7,129 nucleotides of DNA from Desulfomonile tiedjei (GTDB lineage: Bacteria; Desulfobacterota; Desulfomonilia; Desulfomonilales; Desulfomonilaceae): positions 1 to 7,129 of the forward strand of contig DYRE01000108.1 of NCBI GenBank assembly GCA_020718965.1, in the 5' to 3' direction. The notes beneath the pieces are model-generated. The model did no database searches. It worked only from the letters and a program-made list of their open reading frames with translations, and had not been told where the DNA came from. The number at the start of each line of letters is the position of its first letter. Position 1 is the first letter of the stretch. A program made the position numbers and the translations under genes. Of the stretch, positions 1-5,857 are shown in pieces.

Positions 1-1038
1 CTGAAGTTGTTTTATGTCTTGAGCCTTGTCTTTTCTGCAGACAAGTATGGCGTCCGGAGTGTCTACAACTATTAGATCTTCTACTCCCACGAGGGCGGTT
101 AGTTTCTGTGGTGAAGAAACGACGCATCCTCTGGCATTTAAACTAAGGAATTTTCCCTTAATAGCATTGCCTTCTTCATCAGTGTTCCAAACGTCCTGAA
201 GCGATGTCCAGCTACCTACGTCGTTCCAGCCTATGTCTACAGGAACGACAAGCACATTGTCGGCCCGTTCCATGACTCCATAATCTATCGAAATATCCGG
301 GAGAGATTCGTAAACCTCTGCGATGACTTTGGGCTCATCAGGAGTGTCAAAAAAAGGAATCAACGATTCGATGGCTTTACTCACCACGGGAAGGTACCTT
401 TGGAATGCGTTTATAATGCTGGAAACTTTCCATATGAACATGCCGCTGTTCCAGAGATAGTCTCCATGTTTGAGGTAAGATTGAGCGGTTTTGAGGTCGG
501 GTTTTTCGACAAATCTTTCAACCCTGTGAGCTTTAAGTCCATTGAATTCTGCAATCAACTTACCTAGCTGAATATATCCGTAACCGGTTTCCGGTCTGTC
601 GGGAATAATTCCAAAGGTTAGAAGGTCCCCTGTGTCGGCAGCTAGTTTCGCCGCAGCTTTTAGGACGGACTGGAATTCTTTTTCTTTCATGATCAAATGA
701 TCAGCGGGCAACACCACCATCACGGCGTCCGGATCCTTTTTTGCCAGTTTGTACGCTGCAAGCGCCACACACGGGGCTGTATTTCTCCCAACAGGTTCCG
801 CCACAATGGATTCTTCGGACATTTCAGGTATTTGCTTATGGATGTTTTCGCTATGACGCACCCCAGTGACTATCATGATTCTGTCGATAGGCGTCACTGG
901 GGTCATTCTGTCCACTGTAGCTCGAATCATTGTTTTTTCGCCAACGATATTCAAAAGCTGTTTAGGCCTGTGTCTACGACTTTGCGGCCAGAAACGGACT
1001 CCGCTACCCCCCGCCATGATTACCGCATATAAATCCAT
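1..1038 (-). CDS. manC: Mannose-1-phosphate guanylyltransferase (GDP-mannose pyrophosphorylase), 3' end cut by window
   Basis: Makes GDP-mannose and pyrophosphate from GTP and mannose-1-phosphate in the cytoplasm, supplying activated mannose (and GDP-fucose or GDP-rhamnose precursors) for lipopolysaccharide, capsule or glycans. The reading frame is open from the ATG at 1038 to position 1 (346 codons). The N-terminal nucleotidyltransferase loop AGGSGVRFWPQSRRHRPKQLL spans residues 9-29. FVEKP is at 176-180, WNSGMFIW at 196-203 and GWNDVGSW at 270-277, all hallmarks of the family. The start is fixed by GGAGGAG at 1050-1044, 5 nt upstream. Single-domain members are about 350-360 residues, so only the last few residues are probably missing; a C-terminal isomerase domain beyond the window cannot be excluded. 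Residue V14 replaces the usual Thr of the GTR motif and Q19 replaces the usual Leu. The family assignment is very secure. The symbol is used loosely, because manC usually denotes the two-domain form. Confidence 0.93.
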   Translation of the reverse strand, partial: MDLYAVIMAGGSGVRFWPQSRRHRPKQLLNIVGEKTMIRATVDRMTPVTPIDRIMIVTGVRHSENIHKQIPEMSEESIVAEPVGRNTAPCVALAAYKLAKKDPDAVMVVLPADHLIMKEKEFQSVLKAAAKLAADTGDLLTFGIIPDRPETGYGYIQLGKLIAEFNGLKAHRVERFVEKPDLKTAQSYLKHGDYLWNSGMFIWKVSSIINAFQRYLPVVSKAIESLIPFFDTPDEPKVIAEVYESLPDISIDYGVMERADNVLVVPVDIGWNDVGSWTSLQDVWNTDEEGNAIKGKFLSLNARGCVVSSPQKLTALVGVEDLIVVDTPDAILVCRKDKAQDIKQLQ

Positions 1039-1287
1039 TTGCGCTCCTCCAAACTCAATATCTGAATGAGATCCCAAGCCCTGGTTTGCGTAGTCACGAA
1101 AACCGACAAGAGATTTTCCCATGCCCATTGCTGTTTATTCAAACCCATTTATAATTGGGAATACCCTTGAAGACGCAAAAAATGTTTCTGCGCCTCTTGA
1201 TCCAAGAATCTAGCACGCGTTGGCCATCCTGCAAAACTAAAAGATTCCGGACTTGTTTGGTGGCAAAAATCTATGGCTTCAAGCAGG
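1039..1287. other. Intergenic region upstream of the guanylyltransferase gene
   Basis: This 249-nt stretch contains no gene with a convincing start. It holds the guanylyltransferase ribosome binding site (1044-1050), a near-palindrome at 1144-1159, a weak minus-strand promoter candidate (1148-1178) and a start-less minus-strand open frame running through 1325-1149. I see no GC-rich hairpin followed by a T-run after the stop at 1288, so transcription from the upstream operon could read through. Confidence 0.6.
1148..1178 (-). promoter_or_regulatory. Weak candidate sigma70 promoter for the guanylyltransferase gene
   Basis: On the minus strand, TTGCGT (1178-1173) and TATAAA (1153-1148) are separated by 19 nt, longer than the optimal 17. 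The -10 box matches 5 of 6 consensus positions; the -35 box matches poorly. The -10 overlaps a 16-nt near-palindrome, CCCATTTATAATTGGG at 1144-1159 (one mismatched pair), which could be an operator or chance AT-rich symmetry. It would give a leader of about 100 nt. Confidence 0.22.
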
Positions 1288-1569
1288 TTACTCAGACGCT
1301 TTTGGATTAGCCCCTTTTGCGCGTTCTATCAATTCAAGAATGCTCTCCATTCTAGATTGAGGAGGAGTCTCAAACGCAAGACGATACTTTTCAGGTCCGA
1401 GCCTTCGATGAAATAGAGAAACTACGTCGAAAAGATGCCGCCAGCACATAATGGCCCTAGGGCATGGGAGACTTACCGCTTCCACGAGGCAGTAGGCAAA
1501 CGTCACAGGCCCACCTAGCCTGGGGCACCTGATCTCCATGTTGTCAAAACAATCGACATCATCGTCCAT
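1288..1569 (-). CDS. Small four-cysteine conserved-looking protein of unknown function
   Basis: The predicted soluble protein has 93 residues, no signal peptide and no membrane segment. Its core reads RCPRLGGPVTFAYC at 14-27, then PC at 35-36 and CW at 42-43, giving the pattern C15-x11-C27-x8-C36-x5-CW, which suggests a zinc or iron-sulfur site. C7 is an additional Cys near the N-terminus. Beyond residue 43 the chain looks helical and ends in a charged helix around IERAK. From memory, similar short CPRLG-type proteins occur in sulfate-reducing and related Desulfobacterota, but I cannot confirm that here and assign no function. It lies 46 nt after trpB and is probably co-transcribed. No good Shine-Dalgarno precedes the ATG at 1569; M11 is an alternative start, also without a clear site. 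The cysteine pattern and ordered composition support a real gene. Confidence 0.72.
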   Translation of the reverse strand: MDDDVDCFDNMEIRCPRLGGPVTFAYCLVEAVSLPCPRAIMCWRHLFDVVSLFHRRLGPEKYRLAFETPPQSRMESILELIERAKGANPKASE

Positions 1570-1615
1570 TTCAGGCCGCTTTCATCAGGTCTGTTTTGAA
1601 ATATATGAAACAATA

Positions 1616-2995
1616 TTACAGCTTGGGCTTAGGGAAACCTTCGAGAGCCCGAAGCGAACATTCAATTTCTTCCATAGGCATTTCATAATTAAATAGCTTA
1701 CCCTGGAAAAAGGCGTCATACGCGGCCAGGTCAACCAGTCCGTGGCCACTCCAGTTTACTAGAATTACCTTTTCTTTGCCTTCTTCCTTTGCTTTCTTCG
1801 CCTCCTGGATCACCGCAGCTAAGGCATGATTAGTTTCGGGAGCGCTTATAAAACCCTCAGTCCGCGCCCATGTGACCCCTGCGTGAAAGGTTTCTAACTG
1901 ATGAACAGCGCGTGGTTCCACAAGACCGTCAAGAATCAACTGGCTTACCAAGGGCGCCATTCCGTGATATCGAAGTCCCCCCGCGTGGATTGGCGCAGGA
2001 ACAAACGCATGTCCAAGAGTATGCATTGGAAGAAGAGGGGTCATTTGAACCGTGTCGCCAAAGTCGTATGCAAAAGGCCCCTTGGTCATTGTTGGGCATG
2101 AAGTGGGTTCTACCCCGATAATCTCAATTTGCTTGCCTGCGATTTTATCCCTAACAAACGGGAACGATATCCCGGCAAAGTTACTCCCACCGCCTGCGCA
2201 CCCTATTACGATGTCAGGATAATCTCCTGCCATGGCCATCTGTTTCTGCGCTTCCAGGCCGATAATGGTCTGATGCAGGAGAACATGATTCAGGACGCTC
2301 CCAAGTGAATAGCGAGTCAATGGACGGCCGTGAGCTTCACTGGTGACAGCGTCTTCCACGGCTTCACTGATTGCTATTCCCAGGCTTCCGGGTGAATTGG
2401 GATCCATAGCCAGAATTTTTTTCCCCGCTTCGGTCTCTGTACTGGGGCTAGGCACACAGGTTGCCCCCCATGTATTCATCATGAGGCGGCGATAAGGTTT
2501 CTGCTCATAACTTACCCTGACCATATAGACTTTGGCCTCAAGCCCAAATTGTGAACATGCGAAGCTCAGGGCGCTGCCCCATTGACCTGCTCCAGTTTCA
2601 GTCGCTATCCGTTTTACTCCAAAAATCTTGTTATAATATGCTTGAGGAATTGCCGTATTGGGCTTGTGGCTGCCGGCTGGGCTTACACCTTCATTCTTGT
2701 AATAGATTTTTACGGGGCAGTTAAGAAATTTCTCAAGCTGGACTGCACGATATAAAGGAGTAGGACGCCATATCAGCAGCTTTTCCAAGACCGGATCCGG
2801 GATCTTTATCCACCGTTCAACACTCATTTCTTGTTCAATGAGGTTCATTGGGAAAACAGGCGCCAGATCTTCAGGGCTTACAGGTTGTTGAGTGCCTGGA
2901 TGAAGAGGAGGCTGAAGGGGTGTAGGCATATCGGCTGCTATATTGTACCACTCTCTAGGAATTTCGTCCTCTCGCAAGAAAACTTTGACCGGCAT
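1616..2995 (-). CDS. trpB: Tryptophan synthase beta chain, TrpB2 type
   Basis: This PLP enzyme condenses indole with L-serine (some TrpB2 members prefer O-phosphoserine) to give L-tryptophan. Numbering is from the ATG at 2995 (459 residues). The Schiff-base lysine is K111 in AGSHKPNTA. The catalytic Glu is E133 in ETGAGQWG; the Trp in this motif is the TrpB2 signature, where TrpB1 has GAGQHG. The PLP-phosphate loop GGGSN is at 268-272, and S416 in NWSGHG contacts the pyridine nitrogen. The long N-terminal extension containing DEIPREWYNI is also typical of TrpB2. All catalytic residues are intact. The ATG at 3007 directly abuts the metG stop but has no ribosome binding site; GGAG at 3005-3002 lies 6 nt before the ATG at 2995, so the shorter protein is preferred. 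No trpA, trpC or other trp gene is visible, so it may act alone on indole supplied elsewhere or by salvage. Confidence 0.95.
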   Translation of the reverse strand: MPVKVFLREDEIPREWYNIAADMPTPLQPPLHPGTQQPVSPEDLAPVFPMNLIEQEMSVERWIKIPDPVLEKLLIWRPTPLYRAVQLEKFLNCPVKIYYKNEGVSPAGSHKPNTAIPQAYYNKIFGVKRIATETGAGQWGSALSFACSQFGLEAKVYMVRVSYEQKPYRRLMMNTWGATCVPSPSTETEAGKKILAMDPNSPGSLGIAISEAVEDAVTSEAHGRPLTRYSLGSVLNHVLLHQTIIGLEAQKQMAMAGDYPDIVIGCAGGGSNFAGISFPFVRDKIAGKQIEIIGVEPTSCPTMTKGPFAYDFGDTVQMTPLLPMHTLGHAFVPAPIHAGGLRYHGMAPLVSQLILDGLVEPRAVHQLETFHAGVTWARTEGFISAPETNHALAAVIQEAKKAKEEGKEKVILVNWSGHGLVDLAAYDAFFQGKLFNYEMPMEEIECSLRALEGFPKPKL

Positions 2996-3001
2996 TTGCA
3001 T

Positions 3002-3005
3002 CTCC
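3002..3005 (-). promoter_or_regulatory. Ribosome binding site that decides the trpB start
   Basis: GGAG on the minus strand lies inside the first codons of the longest trpB frame and 6 nt upstream of the third in-frame ATG (2995). The first ATG (3007) has only AT-rich metG stop-codon sequence before it. This supports initiation at 2995 and a 12-nt gap after metG. Confidence 0.6.
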
Positions 3006-3007
3006 AT

Positions 3008-5017
3008 CTATTTTATAGTTGAACCAGGGGCTATTTCCTCGGTGAAATCACACAGAACAATGTTCCCTTCTGGGGAACTGGCGGCAAGGACCATCGCTTC
3101 ACTGACACCGAACCTCATTTTACGTGGCGCAAGGTTGCATACTACCGCTACTCTTCTTCCGACAAGTTCTTCCGGTATAAACGACGCCTTGATTCCCGCG
3201 AACACCGTTCGTATTTCCCGACCGACATCGACCCTAAGTTTCAGAAGTTTATCGGACCCATCAACCTGAGAAGCGGAGAGAATCCTGCCTACTCTGAGGT
3301 CAATTTTCCCAAACTCATCGAAGGTAATTTCTTTCTTATAATCTGGAGTGTCCGTTTTCAGCTCTTTTACCGCAAGATCGTCCTTTGAAGCTTCAATGAC
3401 TCTAGTCATGGCGCCTGGTTCAAGTCTTTCTACCAGCTTCTCAAAAACATTTATAGACTTCAGTTCAAGGTCAAACTTTAGGTCTTCCCATTTGAGGTCA
3501 TTCAAGCCAAGAATTTGTTCGACTTTGAGACTGTAGGACGGCACGATGGGTTTGAGTAATATTGCCAATATCTTAGAGCAATTAATGGCAAAAGTTAGAT
3601 CATTGCGGGCCTTTTCGGGATCCGATTTAATCGTGGCCCAAGGTTCATTCTGTTGGACGTAATTGTTGGCTATGTCCGATATCGCAAGAATATTCCTAAC
3701 CACGTTAGAGTATTTGAGAACGTTATAATCATGAAGACACTGGTCAGTGTGAGCCATTATGTCTTCAATAAGTCCTTTGCAACCTTGCGGAACTATTCCA
3801 AGTCTCGAGTCAAGCCTCTTATTTAGAAAACTCACTGACCGACTGATCAGATTAGTAATATTGTTCACCAGTTCAGCATTTGTTCTATTGACAAATTCTT
3901 CCAGATTCAGGTCTATGTCGTCAATCGTGGGGCCAAGCTTGGCCGCGTAAAAATACCTCAGAAACCACGGATTGATCTGGTCTGCGAATTGCCTGGCCGT
4001 TATGAATGTGCCACGACTTTTCGACATTTTCCTTGAATCTACTGTCAGGAAACCGTGAACATGAACCGCAGTCGGGATTCTATAATTAGCGGCTTTTAGC
4101 ATCGCCGGCCAGAACAAAGTATGAAAGTAGGCGATATCCTTACCTATGAAATGGTGTATTTCGGTTTTGGATGCGTGGTCTATCCAATATTCCTCGACAG
4201 AAACATCGTCTTTGCCTTCGCAGTAGTGTTCAGTTGACCCGATGTAGCCGATAGGCGCGTCCAGCCATACGTAAAAGAATTTATTCTCCTCCCCGGGAAT
4301 CCTGAAGCCAAAGTATGGACCATCACGGGAAATGTCCCAATCTCTAAGTCCCTGATCGATCCACGTGTGAACGAAGCCTTTCACCTCATCCTGCAAATGG
4401 CCGATCTCTGAAGTCCATTCACGAAGAAAATCTGTGAAGTCAATCAATTTGAAAAACAGGTGCAGGGATGATCTCATTTCGGGTTTTGCGCCGCAAATAG
4501 CGCAATAGGCTTCATGTAGTTCAGTAGGCCTGTAAGTTGCGCCACAAGATTCGCAAACATCTCCGTACTGATCAGGAGCCGAACACTTGGGGCATATGCC
4601 TTTTATGTACCTGTCAGGGAGGAACCGTCCACATCTTTCGCAATAGAACTGTTCTATGTAACGAGCTTCAATATGTCCCTTTTCTTTAGCCCTCAGATAG
4701 ATAATCTCACAGTGTTTCTGATTTTCAGGCGAATCGGTGGTATAAAATTCGTCGAAGCTTACCTCGAAACGGTTGAAATCGGCCTGATGCCGGTTGTGAA
4801 ATTCCCGCACAAGTTCCTGGGGCGTCATCCCCTTCTTGGCGGCGTTTATTTCAATTGGAGTTCCGTGAGCGTCCGAGGCGCACACATAAAGGACATTGTT
4901 ACCTATAAGTCTTTGGAACCTCACAAATATGTCAGTCTGTATATATTCAACCAGATGCCCAATATGGATGTCCCCATTGGCATAGGGTAGGGCGCTCGTC
5001 ACAATCAACTTGCTCAA
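3008..5017 (-). CDS. metG: Methionyl-tRNA synthetase with C-terminal tRNA-binding domain
   Basis: Charges tRNA-Met and initiator tRNA with methionine using ATP, in the cytoplasm. The protein has 669 residues, the usual length for the dimeric bacterial form. The class I Rossmann catalytic domain carries HIGH at 18-21 and KMSKS at 330-334. The connective insertion has four CxxC knuckles (C126/C129, C142/C145, C155/C158, C172/C175), fitting the zinc-containing MetRS type. The helical anticodon-binding domain includes NNYVQQNEPW, whose W460 matches the Trp that stacks on the CAU anticodon in E. coli MetRS. Residues from about 565 form the OB-fold tRNA-binding domain (KIDLRVGRI at 571-579). The start is TTG: GGGAG at 5028-5024 lies 6 nt upstream, an in-frame TAA sits at 5038-5036, and no ATG lies between. 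It precedes trpB with almost no gap and follows the lipoprotein gene by 87 nt. Confidence 0.97.
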   Translation of the reverse strand: MSKLIVTSALPYANGDIHIGHLVEYIQTDIFVRFQRLIGNNVLYVCASDAHGTPIEINAAKKGMTPQELVREFHNRHQADFNRFEVSFDEFYTTDSPENQKHCEIIYLRAKEKGHIEARYIEQFYCERCGRFLPDRYIKGICPKCSAPDQYGDVCESCGATYRPTELHEAYCAICGAKPEMRSSLHLFFKLIDFTDFLREWTSEIGHLQDEVKGFVHTWIDQGLRDWDISRDGPYFGFRIPGEENKFFYVWLDAPIGYIGSTEHYCEGKDDVSVEEYWIDHASKTEIHHFIGKDIAYFHTLFWPAMLKAANYRIPTAVHVHGFLTVDSRKMSKSRGTFITARQFADQINPWFLRYFYAAKLGPTIDDIDLNLEEFVNRTNAELVNNITNLISRSVSFLNKRLDSRLGIVPQGCKGLIEDIMAHTDQCLHDYNVLKYSNVVRNILAISDIANNYVQQNEPWATIKSDPEKARNDLTFAINCSKILAILLKPIVPSYSLKVEQILGLNDLKWEDLKFDLELKSINVFEKLVERLEPGAMTRVIEASKDDLAVKELKTDTPDYKKEITFDEFGKIDLRVGRILSASQVDGSDKLLKLRVDVGREIRTVFAGIKASFIPEELVGRRVAVVCNLAPRKMRFGVSEAMVLAASSPEGNIVLCDFTEEIAPGSTIK

Positions 5018-5023
5018 AATTAT

Positions 5024-5028
5024 CTCCC
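5024..5028 (-). promoter_or_regulatory. Ribosome binding site for the TTG start of metG
   Basis: GGGAG on the minus strand lies 6 nt before TTG at 5017-5015. Because the frame is closed by TAA at 5038-5036 and the next in-frame Met is residue 64, past the HIGH motif, TTG must be the initiator. Confidence 0.8.
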
Positions 5029-5104
5029 GATCTTTTTAGTTCAAGCAGATTCCGGTGGGAATTATTTCCTGCCCGTAATACTAGAGGCTGAGTAAATCCC
5101 GCAA

Positions 5105-5527
5105 CTATTCTTTGACTATTTCCAAGGCTTCGAGGTTAGGATCTTTTTCCTTATCAACCTTAAAGACCCTGGCCTTCATAACTATCGTTTCCATTTCCTT
5201 TAGCGAATCTAGGATGTTAGCTTTATCCTTCTTTATCCAAACCTTGTTGAGAGTTATATAACTAACCCTGTCAGCGATGATAAAATTCACGTAATCGTCT
5301 CCCAACGGGGACGGGAGATCACTTTTCTTATAAAATCGCACTGAAATAACGATTTCCTTGTTTAGGAACTTGCTGGGGTTTTCTGTGAGGCTTACTATGG
5401 TAAGGTCCTCGTTAAGATTCCTGTAGATTCCGCCCTTCATGTAATTTAGCGGGCTGCACCCGGTGAAGAGCACAGATAACAAAGCGCCTGTAAGGATCAA
5501 TCTGTATATAGTCATGGAATGTTTCAT
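5105..5527 (-). CDS. Hypothetical outer-membrane-type lipoprotein
   Basis: The 140-residue protein has a lipoprotein signal: positive residues K2 and R9, a hydrophobic stretch from about 10 to 21, and the lipobox LFTGC with acylated C24. Ser rather than Asp at +2 fits Lol-type sorting to the outer membrane, so the mature protein should face the periplasm. The mature part of about 117 residues is rich in alternating hydrophobic and charged residues. Its segment NPSKFLNKEIVISVRFYKKS (50-69) resembles the first strands of OB-fold-like periplasmic lipoproteins (an N-P-x-x-F/Y-x-x-K-x-V pattern). That resemblance is a weak inference. No catalytic residues or mature-domain cysteines stand out, and I do not recognise the family. 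The ATG at 5527 lacks a good Shine-Dalgarno; M5 is a possible alternative. A convincing promoter lies just upstream (5552-5580), so this may be the first gene of the metG-trpB transcript. Confidence 0.82.
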   Translation of the reverse strand: MKHSMTIYRLILTGALLSVLFTGCSPLNYMKGGIYRNLNEDLTIVSLTENPSKFLNKEIVISVRFYKKSDLPSPLGDDYVNFIIADRVSYITLNKVWIKKDKANILDSLKEMETIVMKARVFKVDKEKDPNLEALEIVKE

Positions 5528-5551
5528 AAAACACTTTTAGTGTAACACCTT

Positions 5552-5580
5552 TTTTTACATGAAAAATGTCTTAAAGTCAA
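5552..5580 (-). promoter_or_regulatory. Candidate sigma70 promoter for the lipoprotein gene and possibly metG-trpB
   Basis: On the minus strand, TTGACT (5580-5575, 5 of 6 consensus positions) and TAAAAA (5557-5552, 4 of 6) are separated by the optimal 17 nt. The predicted start of transcription, near 5545, lies about 18 nt before the ATG at 5527. It falls on a GTGTAACAC palindrome, which could be an operator. Spacing and position make this the best promoter in the window. Confidence 0.45.
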
Positions 5581-5729
5581 AAGAACGATCGCTAAACTGT
5601 AAAAACTTGCCAACGATGAAAAATCAAGCTGATCTTAAAATACGCCGACCCGCGTTCAAGAAACAGCATGTTTATGTATGATTAACCGGGGCCTGGGTAC
5701 CGCAGAAAAAAGAAACAACCTCTTCTTTT

Positions 5730-5746
5730 TACCAGAGATCTTGGTA
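5730..5746. repeat. Short inverted repeat in the divergent intergenic region
   Basis: TACCA and TGGTA arms of 5 bp flank a 7-nt centre containing AGATCT. It could be a regulator-binding dyad upstream of the CitE-like gene. It is too weak and lacks an adjoining T-run, so I do not call it a terminator. Confidence 0.3.
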
Positions 5747-5803
5747 GAACCGATTTTTTCGAGAATCGCCCGCTCCTTTATATTTACTTATTCCTGAACA
5801 GCC

Positions 5804-5833
5804 TGTACATTATTCGAGAACCTGAATTATAGC
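5804..5833 (+). promoter_or_regulatory. Weak candidate promoter for the CitE-like gene
   Basis: TGTACA (5804-5809) and TATAGC (5828-5833) each match 4 of 6 consensus positions and are 18 nt apart. They would give a short leader that still includes the ribosome binding site at 5844-5850. A second -10-like box, TATATT at 5779-5784, has no good -35. Neither is strong, so an activator or another sigma factor may be involved. Confidence 0.22.
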
Positions 5834-5857
5834 GACCATCTCCAAGGGGATGAAGCC

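Larger units (their letters stand above)
5528..5857. other. Divergent intergenic region between the lipoprotein and CitE-like genes
   Basis: This 330-nt stretch is AT-rich, contains no credible gene, and should carry promoters in both directions. Visible elements are the minus-strand promoter at 5552-5580; a GTGTAACAC palindrome (5540-5548) overlapping an ACACT-TTT-AGTGT hairpin (5531-5543) near its transcription start; a TACCA/TGGTA dyad at 5730-5746; a CGATT/AATCG hairpin around a T-run at 5751-5768; and weak plus-strand promoter boxes near 5804-5833. I do not recognise a known riboswitch. Confidence 0.55.

Noticed and set aside
697..1069. Two plus-strand open frames of 111 and 67 codons
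   Set aside because: They lie antisense to the motif-rich N-terminal half of the guanylyltransferase gene and encode no recognisable domain.
1196..1208. TCTTG-ATC-CAAGA hairpin as terminator after the four-Cys gene
   Set aside because: It is a 5-bp stem with no following T-run on either strand.
1121..1213. A 30-codon plus-strand frame beginning MPIAVYSNPF
   Set aside because: It is short, has no convincing ribosome binding site and no recognisable motif.
1616..2995. Threonine synthase or another fold-type II PLP enzyme instead of TrpB
   Set aside because: The ETGAGQWG, AGSHKPNTA and WSGHG motifs are specific to TrpB2.
1901..4990. Several 60-110 codon plus-strand frames across trpB and metG
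   Set aside because: They are antisense shadows of two fully conserved enzymes and lack recognisable domains.
5730..5768. Rho-independent terminator in the divergent intergenic region
   Set aside because: The stems are only 5 bp and AT-rich, and the T-run lies inside a hairpin loop, not after a stem; no gene ends here on either strand.
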